Assembly (NCBI RefSeq): GCF_038561935.1
Contig: NZ_CP102770.1
Span: 3,038,001 to 3,102,000, forward strand
Length of the DNA: 64,000 nt
Direction: 5' to 3'
Source of the DNA: Myxococcus stipitatus
GTDB lineage: Bacteria > Myxococcota > Myxococcia > Myxococcales > Myxococcaceae
Of this stretch, positions 51,128 through 59,474 are shown piece by piece. A model generated the notes under the pieces. That model had not been told where the DNA came from and did not search any database. It was given only the letters and a program-made list of their open reading frames with translations. How positions within the stretch are numbered: the stretch's first letter is position 1; the number at the start of each line of letters is the position of its first letter. Made by a program: the position numbers and the translations under genes.

Positions 51128-51610
51128 CTATCCCACCAGCATCCAGCCGAGCACCGCGAGGCCGATGACGGTCGCGACGCCGAAGAGGAGCAGGCGGCGG
51201 GGGCCGTCCACCGGGTGGTCGTCGGGGTCCTCTCCCATCTCCTCGGTGTAGACGATGGTCGGCGAGTCCGTCGGCGCCGTGAGCAGGCTCGTATCGTAGG
51301 AGGCATTGCGGAACCCCTCTCCGTGGCGAGCGAGGAAGACCTCAATCACCGAGGCCCCCTTCAAGCGCGCGGGGTCCGTCCAGAGCGTCCCGCCAGGGTC
51401 CACGTCATCGCCCTCCTGGCAGACCTCGAGGGTGAAGGAGACAGGGGTTGTGAGCAGTGACGGCGTGCCTCTGAACACCCGTGTGATGCGGCCCGTCACC
51501 ACGGCCTCGCCTGGCGTGACGGGGGGCAGCTCGATGCGGTCCACCGCGACCTGCACGTGCAGCTCCGCGTTCAGCGCGGAGCGGGCGTACTCATGGGGAG
51601 GAAGGGCCAT
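51128..51610 (-). CDS. Protein with single C-terminal membrane anchor, unknown function
   Basis: A 160-residue protein with no signal peptide. A beta-rich domain (ELHVQVAVDRIELPPVTPGEAVVTGRI, then the single Cys in TLEVCQEGDDVDPG) is followed by an acidic linker and one hydrophobic segment at the end (about 140-159, LLLFGVATVIGLAVLGWML). It looks tail-anchored. No family recognised. It is followed on the same strand by the DJ-1/PfpI gene and preceded by a broken small gene. Confidence 0.65.
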   Translation of the reverse strand: MALPPHEYARSALNAELHVQVAVDRIELPPVTPGEAVVTGRITRVFRGTPSLLTTPVSFTLEVCQEGDDVDPGGTLWTDPARLKGASVIEVFLARHGEGFRNASYDTSLLTAPTDSPTIVYTEEMGEDPDDHPVDGPRRLLLFGVATVIGLAVLGWMLVG

Positions 51611-51630
51611 CCCGCGAGCCTAGTCCGGCG

Positions 51631-52051
51631 CTACTCCTCCGTCTTAGAGGAGGCCGCGAACGTGCCGTCCGGCCGCGGGAAGTACGCGTCATCCGGGTCC
51701 GCATGGAACACCGTCAGGAGGCCCAAGGAATGGGTAGAGCATCATCAGCGCCAGCTCCGTCCCCAGGGGGCCATGAAAGAGCACGTGGCTGTGCACACTC
51801 CCGAAGCGGACGCGGAGGTCTCCGCCGAAGTAGGGCCGGTCATGCTCGCGTGTCCCTTGGAGGGTGTAGACCGTGAGCTCGCCCGAGTCCTCGCGGAGGA
51901 CCACGGGGTTCACGGTCTCCCGGCCAAAGGTCTCCTCCGTGATTCGCCGCGCCGTGACGATGGCGCGAGCGGGCGCACTGAAGTCGGTGGGGAGCGACTC
52001 CACGGGGACTCGCTCCATCCACTCACCCGCGCATGCGAAACCTCGTGCCAC
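51631..52051 (-). pseudogene. Hypothetical gene, frameshifted near its 3' end
   Basis: The frame from GTG 52051 encodes about 115 protein-like residues (ESLPTDFSAPARAIVTARRI, VYTLQGTREHD, SVHSHVLFHGPLG, ALMMLYPFLG) and then runs into nonsense and a stop at 51689. Removing one G from the GGG run (plus-strand CCC 51722-51724) continues as LLTVFHADPDDAYF and a good C-terminus ending at TAG 51631. The true N-terminus may lie further upstream, since the frame stays open beyond the GTG. No family recognised. True decay or a sequence error are both possible. Confidence 0.65.
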
Positions 52052-52116
52052 GAAGTCGAGGCTCGCCAGTGTGCGGGAGACACCAACAGCTGTCAGTGTG
52101 CCCGGGCGCCGCTCCC

Positions 52117-53010
52117 TCAGCGGTGCTCGTTCAGGAACTCGTCAATCATGACCGAGGCGAGCTTCGGCACCTGGCTTCCCGGCTTGTGCTCCGCGGACTC
52201 CGCCACGCCCAGATACGAGCCATGCACCGCGCCTGGGAAGATGGCCAGCTGCGCGTGGGGAAAGAGCCGCATCAGCTCGACCGAGTGCTCCGGCCGGACG
52301 ACGTCTCCATCCGCGGTCATGATGAGCGTGGGCACGGTGACCTTCTTCAGCGCCTCCGAGTCCAGGTCCTTGAACCCCATCATCATGGTGACTGTCTTCC
52401 GGAACAGGACCTGGAGTCCCTCGGGGTTCGAGGACGCCTGGAGATAGGCGTCGCGCAGGACCGCCGGCATCACGTCCAGGGTCGCGCGGGGGAAGCCCTC
52501 CCACATGTATGAGTAACACCCGTCGCGCGTGGAGTGGGTCGACGCCAGGATGAGCGAGTGGACGCGCTGGGGGTGTCTCATCGCCAGCTGCATGGCGACG
52601 ACGCCCCCGTTGCTGAAGCCGAGGATGTCCGCGTCCGGGATGTCGAGCTGCTGGAGCAGGGCCGCCGTGTCATCCGCCATCTGCTCGAAGGACAGCGGTC
52701 GGTCGATGTCGGCCGTGTGTCCATGGGCCTGCTGCTCCACGCCGATGACGCGACGGTCCCTGGCCAGCCACGGGAGCAGCGTCCCGAAGGTGGTGTGAAT
52801 CGTCGACCCGCCTCCATGGAGGAGGACCAGCGGGCGGCCCGAGGGCGGGCCGTGCACCTCGTAGTACATGTTGAGCCCATGCACCTGGGCATAGGCCCCA
52901 CGGGGGGAGGCAGCTCCCCCTGGGGGCTGGACGGAGCTTGCGGCGCATCCCGCGGTGACGACCGTCATCAGGACACCCAGGAGGATTCGTGCGGCGAGGT
53001 TCGAGTTCAT
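52117..53010 (-). CDS. Alpha/beta hydrolase lipoprotein
   Basis: A 297-residue alpha/beta hydrolase with a lipoprotein signal (VTAGC, lipid Cys at residue 22). The oxyanion segment is LLHGGGST, the nucleophile elbow is LGFSNGG, the acid is in MTADGDVVRPEH, and the base is His in FPGAVHGSYLG. The EQQAHGHTADIDRP region matches the haloperoxidase/epoxide-hydrolase-like branch. Periplasmic or outer-membrane location is implied by the lipid anchor. Substrate unknown. Confidence 0.88.
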   Translation of the reverse strand: MNSNLAARILLGVLMTVVTAGCAASSVQPPGGAASPRGAYAQVHGLNMYYEVHGPPSGRPLVLLHGGGSTIHTTFGTLLPWLARDRRVIGVEQQAHGHTADIDRPLSFEQMADDTAALLQQLDIPDADILGFSNGGVVAMQLAMRHPQRVHSLILASTHSTRDGCYSYMWEGFPRATLDVMPAVLRDAYLQASSNPEGLQVLFRKTVTMMMGFKDLDSEALKKVTVPTLIMTADGDVVRPEHSVELMRLFPHAQLAIFPGAVHGSYLGVAESAEHKPGSQVPKLASVMIDEFLNEHR

Positions 53011-53056
53011 GCCGCGAGAACGCAGCAGGAGGCCAGAAGGATACGGCGGAACCCGC

Positions 53057-54082
53057 TCAGGTCTCCGGATTCGGGTCCGCGCAGCGGCCGCTCGAGCCGC
53101 ACGCCTCGGAGCTGAAGTAGCCGTTGACGCGGAACGGAACCCCCAGCTCCTGGCACACCTCGGCGATGACCTCCGGGGTGTAGAAGTAGTTGTGGAGGTG
53201 GGACACGAGCCCGCTGTCGTCGAACGTGAGCCGCGTGACGGCTCGCACCGCCTCGCCGTCCTCGTGGGCGTACCAGGAGAGCAGCAGCGGCTCGCCGCGA
53301 TGGAGCCGGACCTCGGCTCGGGGCGGGGTCGGAAGCGCGCCGTGCCGGTAGCGCAGCTCGACGCCGCAGGAGAGGGTGAGGTCGGCGAGCACGCGGCTGC
53401 CGAACATCATCCCAGGGAGCACGCGCTTGCGAGCGACCTCGCGGCCATAGCCCGTCGACGCGCCGACGACCTCGATGGTGGCGGAGTCGAGGAGCATCGC
53501 GGCGAGCCGGTCGATGTCCCGCGCATTGAAGGCTTCACAGAAGGCATCGAGCTTCCCGGGCGCCACCATGAGTCCCTCCTTCAGCTCGGAGGTGTCGACC
53601 AGCTTCGTGCGCCCGCGATGCAGCGCGGCCTTGATGGCGCCCACGGTGGTGGACAGGGCCTCGGCGATCTCCTCGAGCGTCAGGTCGAAGACGTCCTTGA
53701 GGACCACCGCCGCGCGCTCCTGTGGCGAGAGCAGGGTGACCAGCGTCCCCATCGCCTCGCGGGGGGCTCGCGCTTCGGGGGAGGTGGCGGACTCCGGCAC
53801 GGCGCCCGGCGTGTCGCGCCTGCGCCGGAGCTGGTCGACCCAGAGGTTCGACGCGACGCGGAACAGCCAGGCCCGGGGATGAGGGGGCGGCTCGATGAGT
53901 CGCGCCAGGGTGGCGAACGCCCGCGCCAGGGCCTCCTGGGCCAGGTCCTCCGCGTCCCAGGGGGAGCCCGTGAGGTGGCGACAATAGCGGTACAGCTCCG
54001 GGCGCAGCGGCTCGTAGACGTCGAGGAAGCCGCGCCACGAGCCACGCACGGACTGGGTGAGTCCTGGAAGGGGGTCGGTCAT
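53057..54082 (-). CDS. SigJ-like sigma-70 family RNA polymerase sigma factor with SnoaL-like C-terminus
   Basis: A 341-residue extracytoplasmic-function-type sigma factor. Region 2 is ELYRYCRHLTGSPWDAEDLAQEALARAFATL, and region 4 is LSPQERAAVVLKDVFDLTLEEIAEALSTT. After it comes a SnoaL/NTF2-like domain (about 185-320) that replaces an anti-sigma factor as the regulatory element in SigJ/ECF41-type proteins. ATG 54082 begins MTDPLPG; the frame is open to 54190. No anti-sigma gene is adjacent. The SnoaL-like domain usually has a carboxymuconolactone decarboxylase or oxidoreductase target gene nearby; an NAD-dependent epimerase gene lies at 55839. Confidence 0.88.
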   Translation of the reverse strand: MTDPLPGLTQSVRGSWRGFLDVYEPLRPELYRYCRHLTGSPWDAEDLAQEALARAFATLARLIEPPPHPRAWLFRVASNLWVDQLRRRRDTPGAVPESATSPEARAPREAMGTLVTLLSPQERAAVVLKDVFDLTLEEIAEALSTTVGAIKAALHRGRTKLVDTSELKEGLMVAPGKLDAFCEAFNARDIDRLAAMLLDSATIEVVGASTGYGREVARKRVLPGMMFGSRVLADLTLSCGVELRYRHGALPTPPRAEVRLHRGEPLLLSWYAHEDGEAVRAVTRLTFDDSGLVSHLHNYFYTPEVIAEVCQELGVPFRVNGYFSSEACGSSGRCADPNPET

Positions 54083-54220
54083 ATGCGGGGAAACGCAAAG
54101 GGCCCGCCAGAGGATACGGCCCCCCTGTCTCCCTCCGCCTGTTTTCGGGCCGGGCCCCGCTGGACCTCTCCAACCACGTATACTTCGCAAGCCGCACCAA
54201 CCCCGGACAAGGAGCAGTCC

Positions 54221-54433
54221 ATGCGTGGAATCTCAAAGGGATTGTTGGGCCTGATGACGGTGCTGTCGTTGGCGGGCTGTGGAGGAGCCCCCGAGGCGAC
54301 TCCGGAGGAGCCGCTGGGCGAGACGACGCAGGGCCTGGCATGCCGTCACCCGGACAACTGGTGTCCTGGCAGCACGCAGTGCATCGACGGCATGTGCTGG
54401 GACTGCGAGCTGCAACCGGAGCGCTGTCCGTAG
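54221..54433 (+). CDS. Small lipoprotein
   Basis: A 70-residue lipoprotein (SLAGC, lipid Cys at residue 20) with an acidic Pro-rich linker and a short tail holding six cysteines (LACRHPDNWC, TQCIDGMCWDCELQPERC). The C-x(4,6)-C spacing suggests three disulfides. AAGGAG precedes the ATG. It is divergent from the sigma factor gene (138 bases apart). No family recognised. Confidence 0.72.
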   Translation: MRGISKGLLGLMTVLSLAGCGGAPEATPEEPLGETTQGLACRHPDNWCPGSTQCIDGMCWDCELQPERCP

Positions 54434-54460
54434 CGCGGCCCGCTTCCGCGTCGGCCGTGG

Positions 54461-55069
54461 CTAGAGGCTGACGTGGAAGGTGGTGAGGGCTCGGCCCTCG
54501 TCGTGGTCGGCGAGGGTCAGCCGCGCGGTGGGAGCACCGCCGTGCTGGAAGGCGTAGGTGAGCAGTCCTCGGGCGAAGTGGGGCGGGTCCGCCTGGCGCC
54601 GAGGGTGGCGCTCGAACTCTCGCACGGGGTACAGCCGCAGCTCCCATCCGCCCTCGTCGCCGTGGGGCCGCAGGGCGACGTCGAGGAAGTTGTTGGTGGA
54701 GCGCAGGGTGCGCGACAGGCGCAGCAACATCTGCTCCGTGCCGACGACCTGGGCGAAGCCCTGGAGCACCGTGCCCATGCGCGCCTGGATGAAGTGCTCG
54801 CCGAAGCGGCGGCCCAGTTCGTACTCCGCCTCCTCCCGCGCCAGGTGGGGAGAGGTGCTGCCCGCCAGCAGGCGGATGACCGCTGGCCATACGGCGGAGG
54901 GATAGGCCGTGTGGAGGGGGACACCGGCGAAGAGGCCCTGCCGCTCCAGGGCCTTGCCGGTGAAGGGCAGCAGCGGCCCCGCCGAGGCCAGCAAGGTCTC
55001 CAGCGCGTATCCAAACACCACGGGTTCACGGGCCGGGGCCCGCATCGTCATCGCCAACGCCATGTCCAT
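54461..55069 (-). CDS. DUF2378 family protein
   Basis: A 202-residue soluble protein of the DUF2378 family, expanded in Myxococcales and nearly absent elsewhere. Typical features are the start PVVFGYALETLL, the segment YPSAVWPAVIRLLA, EEAEYELGRRFGEHFIQ and the later RSTNNFLDVAL. It is cytoplasmic with no signal or membrane span; function is unknown. The presence of this family is one of the better taxonomic clues in the window. ATG 55063 is an alternative start. Confidence 0.85.
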   Translation of the reverse strand: MDMALAMTMRAPAREPVVFGYALETLLASAGPLLPFTGKALERQGLFAGVPLHTAYPSAVWPAVIRLLAGSTSPHLAREEAEYELGRRFGEHFIQARMGTVLQGFAQVVGTEQMLLRLSRTLRSTNNFLDVALRPHGDEGGWELRLYPVREFERHPRRQADPPHFARGLLTYAFQHGGAPTARLTLADHDEGRALTTFHVSL

Positions 55070-55221
55070 CTCGCTTTCGGGTCGGGAGCACCTGCGTGCT
55101 CCAGTGAGGCGAGGGCAGACTCGTCGACCCGGCTGATGGTGGCGTTGCGCCTGTGTGAAGAAGCGTTAACGGCCCGGGGCGGCAGCGGTCCCCAGGGCCG
55201 CCACGGGGGCTCAGCGGTGGA

Positions 55222-55575
55222 CTAGCGGCATATCTCGCTGCAATCCCAGAGCTGGCAGCCGTACGTCGCCGCCTTCGCATCCGCATCTCTCCGCGCGAAC
55301 CGGCATGCCTTCGAACAGCCGCCGAGGAACGTGGTGGAGCCGAAGCCCACGACGCCACAGTCCGCGCCGCTGGAGGTCTTCCCGGTGCACGTCACCTTGC
55401 AGTTGCGCGCGAACTCCGCGTCGTCCATCGCCTCGGAAGAGAGCTCCTCCGAGGAGAGGGTTTCGGATGTCTCGCCCGGAGGTGTTTCCTGCCCATCCGG
55501 CGCCGCGGGGCCGCAGCTCAAGCTCACGATGCCCAGGACGCCGAGGAGGGCCAGCCATAAGACGGGGCGCTTCAT
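55222..55575 (-). CDS. Cys-rich lipoprotein
   Basis: A 117-residue lipoprotein (SLSC, lipid Cys at residue 21) with a Ser/Thr/Glu-rich linker (SETLSSEELSSEAMDD) and seven further cysteines in NCKVTC, ADCG, GGCSKAC, YGCQLWDC and EIC. It has the same plan as other small lipoproteins here: anchor, flexible acidic linker, disulfide-rich head. GAAGGAG precedes the ATG. Function unknown. Confidence 0.75.
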   Translation of the reverse strand: MKRPVLWLALLGVLGIVSLSCGPAAPDGQETPPGETSETLSSEELSSEAMDDAEFARNCKVTCTGKTSSGADCGVVGFGSTTFLGGCSKACRFARRDADAKAATYGCQLWDCSEICR

Positions 55576-55838
55576 GACAACTCCTTCATGTCTGTCTGGA
55601 GAAGGGAGTCTCCAGGACGTGAGGGGCTGTCTAGATTCACCCGCGGCCGCCCGGCAACGCGGCGGGGGTTGGATGTGTTTGTCTTCCAGGATGGAGGGGC
55701 GGGTGTTGTCCGGAGGTCATGCCCGATGGGGGCGGGTGTTCATTGTTGGGCGCGCCGCCCGCCGCTCCGTTCGAATGAGGCACCGAGCACCTCGGCGCCG
55801 TGCGAACAGGGGCGCCTACTCTTGCTGGAGACCTCGCG

Positions 55839-56735
55839 ATGAAAATCTTCATCACTGGCGCCACGGGCTTCATCGGTGGCTCGCTGGCCGTCGACCTGAA
55901 GGCCCGGGGACATGCGATTCGTGGACTGGTGCGCGACGATGCGAAGGCCGGGAAGCTGCTGGCGCTGGGAATCGAGCCCGTGCGCGGAGACCTGGACGAC
56001 GCGGCTCTGCTGACGGCGGAGGCGCGCCGCGCGGATGGGGTCATCAACGCGGCCAGCAGTGACCATGCGACGGCCATCGACGCGCTGCTGGAGGGCGTGA
56101 AGGGCTCGGGCAAGCCGCTGCTGCACACCAGCGGCTCCAGCGTCATCGGCGACGACGCGAAGGGAGACTCCCTGTCGCCGCACATCTTCGACGAGGACAC
56201 CCCGTTCGTCGTCGAGCCCGAGAAGCAGGCGCGGTTCGCCATCGACAACCGGGTGCGCGAGGTGCCGGGCGCGCGAGGCATCGTCCTGTGCAACACGATG
56301 ATCTACGGCACGGGCAAGGGGCTGAGCCGGGACAGCGTGCAGATTCCTCCGCTCGTGGCGCAGGCGCGCAAGAGCGGGGTGGTGCGCGTCGTCGGGAAGG
56401 GCATCAACCGCTGGTCCAACGTCCACATCGACGACGTCACGCTGCTCTACGCGCTGGCCCTGGAGCGGGCTCCGGCGGGGGCCTTCTACTTCGTGGAGAA
56501 CGGCGAGGCGTCCTACGCGGAGATTGGCGAGGCCATCGCGGCGAGGCTGGGGCTGGGGCCGGTGCAATCCTGGACCGTGGCGGAGGCCTCGCGCGAGTGG
56601 GGGGAGGGGCACGCTCGCTACTCGTTCGGCTCGAACAGCCGGGTGCGCGCCAGGCGGGCGCGGCGGGAGCTGGGCTGGGCGCCGCGTCATGACTCGGTGA
56701 CGCGGTGGATTCGCGAGGAGATGCCCCTGGATTGA
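55839..56735 (+). CDS. NAD-dependent epimerase/dehydratase (extended SDR)
   Basis: A 298-residue extended SDR. The nucleotide loop is FITGATGFIGGSLA (residues 4-17). HTSGSSVIGDDA fills the position of the catalytic Ser region, and the usual YxxxK is not obvious, as in several atypical SDRs. The C-terminal half has GKGINRWSNVHIDDVTLLYALALE, the typical V-x-V-x-D-V stretch. GGAG lies upstream of the ATG. It acts in the cytoplasm; sugar-nucleotide or small carbonyl substrates are possible. Confidence 0.87.
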   Translation: MKIFITGATGFIGGSLAVDLKARGHAIRGLVRDDAKAGKLLALGIEPVRGDLDDAALLTAEARRADGVINAASSDHATAIDALLEGVKGSGKPLLHTSGSSVIGDDAKGDSLSPHIFDEDTPFVVEPEKQARFAIDNRVREVPGARGIVLCNTMIYGTGKGLSRDSVQIPPLVAQARKSGVVRVVGKGINRWSNVHIDDVTLLYALALERAPAGAFYFVENGEASYAEIGEAIAARLGLGPVQSWTVAEASREWGEGHARYSFGSNSRVRARRARRELGWAPRHDSVTRWIREEMPLD

Positions 56736-56762
56736 GCAAGGCTCCTGGCCGGTTTTCCCGGT

Positions 56763-57554
56763 ATGTTCCCAGGCATGGCTTCGAGCACCCGGGCTGTCGC
56801 GAAAGCGGTAGGGCTGGCTGGCCTCTTCATCACCGCGCCGCTGGAGGCGTGGGCCGAGCCGGTGACGTATCCCCCGGACGTGCCTCGCCCGGCGCTGAAG
56901 GACAGCCACGCGGTGAGCGAGCTCCTCAAGCCCGTGGTCGAGGCCCTCATGGAGGGCCTGGTCCTCGCCTTCCGGGACAGCGGGACGCATCGGGAGCGTG
57001 CGGACACGGACCCACCGGAGGCTGACACCGAGACACGTCACGCGGCTCCGACGACGTTCCGGACCGGGGCCCAGGTGCTGTTGCTGCGCCGGGGCGGCGC
57101 CGTGGATGCCTTCCTGGGAATGGACTTCCGCCGCGTGGGCGTGGCGGCGCGGGTGCTGCGTTCGACGCCGTGGGGCCGGCAGGTGGGCTCGGGCCTGACG
57201 CTCGCGGAGCTTCGCGTCTCCTACGCGCTCTACGTCTCCGAGTTCGCCCGGTTCCGGCTCGAGGCGGGCGCGGGGGCCCTGCTGGCGCCAGACAAGGAGC
57301 GCGTGGGTCCTCAGGGGGGCCTCTCGCTCGAGGCCTGCATGTGGGGGCCGCTGGACCTGGAGGCGCGGGTGCTGGCGACGCCGCTTCCGTACCAGCAGCT
57401 CGATGGGACGTTGGGGCTCGCCGTCCATACCGGAGCCTTGGTCGTTCGTGCCGGGGGCCGCGGCATCTACCTGGACCAGGCCGGCGCGGTGGCGGCGCAG
57501 GCGCGAGAGGGCGGGCTCCTCGGGCTCTACCTCGGGCTGGGCGTGGACTTCTGA
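56763..57554 (+). CDS. Exported outer-membrane-barrel-like protein
   Basis: This 263-residue protein has a signal peptide (AVGLAGLFITAPLEAWA). From about residue 95 it has alternating hydrophobic strands (RTGAQVLLLRRGG, FLGMDFRRVGVAARVLR, FRLEAGAGALLAP, GLAVHTGALVVRAGG) ending in an aromatic residue (GVDF). This is the usual look of a small beta-barrel or barrel-like periplasmic protein. ATG 56775 is an alternative start with the same signal peptide. No named family. Confidence 0.65.
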   Translation: MFPGMASSTRAVAKAVGLAGLFITAPLEAWAEPVTYPPDVPRPALKDSHAVSELLKPVVEALMEGLVLAFRDSGTHRERADTDPPEADTETRHAAPTTFRTGAQVLLLRRGGAVDAFLGMDFRRVGVAARVLRSTPWGRQVGSGLTLAELRVSYALYVSEFARFRLEAGAGALLAPDKERVGPQGGLSLEACMWGPLDLEARVLATPLPYQQLDGTLGLAVHTGALVVRAGGRGIYLDQAGAVAAQAREGGLLGLYLGLGVDF

Positions 57555-57591
57555 GTCTGTCGTTGGTCGAGGTCTCCTTCGGGAATTTCAT

Positions 57592-57608
57592 GTCACTGGA
57601 ACAGTGAC
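57592..57608. promoter_or_regulatory. Perfect hairpin/palindrome upstream of DUF6289-like gene
   Basis: GTCACTG (57592-57598), GAA, CAGTGAC (57602-57608) is a perfect 17-base inverted repeat in an A/T-richer leader, 120 bases before the lipoprotein ATG. It could be an operator or a terminator of the upstream barrel gene; no U tract follows. Confidence 0.45.
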
Positions 57609-57727
57609 TCCAGGGAGGTGTGAAATGACCGACTACATTGCAAATCGCTTTGGAGTCATACTGTCTGAACGCTCTCGAGCCGGCATCGGCCGAGGGCGTT
57701 CACCCAATGCTAGACAAGGATGGACCC

Positions 57728-58021
57728 ATGCGTTTCAACCAGCTGACTCGCGGTCTGGGGCTCGCGGCTTCTCTCCTGGCGGTGGCTTGCGGAGGCCCCG
57801 AGGCCGCGCCGGAGCCGCAAGACGCGGACATGTCGCATCACGCCGAGGCGCCGCCTCCCTGTGACTCGACATTCCAATACAACTATTACAGCGACGCGAC
57901 GCTGAAGACGCTCGTGGGCATCCGGACGTGCTCCTGCGGAATCCCGCTCGGGCGTTGGGGGGTGGTGACGGCGTTCGAGAAGGTCGTCATTCCCGATTCG
58001 GCCTGCGTGAACGGGCTCTGA
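57728..58021 (+). CDS. Small lipoprotein, DUF6289-like
   Basis: A 97-residue lipoprotein (AVAC, lipid Cys at residue 21). The tail NYYSDATLKTLVGIRTCSC with later WGVVTAFEK parallels the 28134 protein (TYYSDATYTTVVGVRGCDC, WGKITSFRE), so the two are paralogues 29 kb apart. Two further cysteines lie before and after. The frame is open from 57638, but ATG 57728 gives the signal peptide. Role unknown. Confidence 0.75.
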   Translation: MRFNQLTRGLGLAASLLAVACGGPEAAPEPQDADMSHHAEAPPPCDSTFQYNYYSDATLKTLVGIRTCSCGIPLGRWGVVTAFEKVVIPDSACVNGL

Positions 58022-58139
58022 CCGCTCTCCGTCGCGGATGGGGTGGGCGTCGAGCGGCTCATGAGGCTCGGCGCCTTCACCGGTAGGCTGGATGTAGTTG
58101 TTTCCCAGGTGTGTCAGTTACTCGCTCTACTCTCGCGAC

Positions 58140-59375
58140 ATGACACGATGGGTGCTTGCGCTGTTGCTGCTCTCGGGCTGTGCGGGGTCTGTCTCGCCCC
58201 CCGACGCGGGGTCTCCTGGCGACGCGGGTGAAGAGGTGCCCGACGCGGGGTCTCGCGATGCCGGTGTCTCTCCCGGTTGGGGACAAGGGACCCACAGACG
58301 GGTGGCTTCAGCAACGACGTGTGGACCCCGGGGCGCGACGGGGACGGCCGGGTGAACGCGGCGAGCTGGGCGCTGGTGCCTCGTGGCCGGTGGGTGAGTG
58401 TCGCGGACACGCAGCTGCGAGGGCTGGAACGGCGTGACAGAGGGCTGGAACGCGCCGGCCTTCGACCTCGCCGGGCGGCGGCTGTGGCGCCATGGCGGCG
58501 GGCATGGCGACTCGAGCAACAATGGCATCTATCGCTTCGACGTCGACTTCATGCGCTGGCCGATAGAACACCTGCCGAGCGACACCCACCTCTGGATCAA
58601 GGCGTATCGTGAGTCTGGCACCTTCGCGGGCTGCCCCGAGTCACGCGCGGCCTACGACGCGGAGGTCTGGGCGGGCACCTGGGCGCAGCGGGACCGCTGG
58701 TACTACGACGAGATCTTCTGGGACCGCACCGCGAGCAACCCGATGGGCAATCCCACGGCACGGCATGTCTATGACGGCTTCATCTACATCCCCGACAGCA
58801 ACGAGCTGGTCGTCGCGTGCCGCAGGCTGTGGCGCTACTCGCTCGCGAGCCACCAGTGGACCGTCAAGACGCACCCGCGCGCGAATGGTGATGAGACCGC
58901 CCTCACGGAGGAGGTCATCGCGGTGCTCGACCGTGAGTCGAAGCTGGTGATTGGCTCCTGCGGCTCCAGTGGTCCCTTCGCCGCCGACTACGACCTGCGC
59001 ACCAACACCTGGCTGGCCCCGTGCTCCACCTGGGGGAGCTGGGATTGGATCGGCGCCGCCTACACGCAGCACGGCGACATCGGGACCTTCTTCACGCCGC
59101 CCCACAGTGCGGGGTTCTATGCCTCGCCGGGGCGCTGGCAGCGCTACGACGTGGCGACCCATTCGGTGCTCTCGTCGGGGTCGACGTGGAACTACGAAGG
59201 AGGCCTGTCGCGAGCCTCGTTCCCCGACACGGACCACGCCACGGACGGCCACGGCATGGTCTACGTGCCGTCCGAGGACGTCTATTGGGTCTATACGAAG
59301 CGCAACTTCCGCGTGCTCGATGCCATCGTGTGGATGAGCCCCGGAGACAAGGACGTACTCGTCTTCCGATTGTGA
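58140..59375 (+). pseudogene. Lipoprotein beta-propeller (galactose-oxidase-like) gene with two frameshifts
   Basis: Three frames together give one lipoprotein. ATG 58140 starts a signal (LLSGC) and an Ala/Asp/Gly-rich linker. At the GGGG run 58279-58282 the frame shifts; one more G would continue as GTRDPQTGGFSNDVW and LVPRGRWVSVADTQL. Near 58418-58423 a one-base excess shifts again to GWNAPAFDLAGRR, RHGGGHGDSSNNG and the rest to 59375. The HGGGHGDSSNNGIYRFD segment matches kelch/galactose-oxidase-like propellers. The last frame alone could start at GTG 58398 but would have no signal. Either decay or sequence errors. Confidence 0.75.
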
Positions 59376-59395
59376 GGTGGTGGTCGGGTTGCTTG

Positions 59396-59460
59396 CGAGG
59401 AATGCTCGAATTGCTTGTCTCGATTTCGGGCGGGCATCAGAGAAGTCGGAGCATTCCTCG
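59396..59460. repeat. 12-base perfect inverted repeat before the metalloprotease gene
   Basis: CGAGGAATGCTC (59396-59407) and GAGCATTCCTCG (59449-59460) are perfect arms 41 bases apart. The right arm ends directly at the AAAGGAAG ribosome site of the gene at 59475. In RNA this makes a long stem that could hide or expose the ribosome site; in DNA it could be a paired operator. Confidence 0.6.
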
Positions 59461-59474
59461 AAAGGAAGTCCGAC

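Noticed and set aside
57625..57727. Short peptide from ATG 57625 with GGGAGG before it
   Set aside because: It would run into the lipoprotein in another frame with random composition; more likely a leader.
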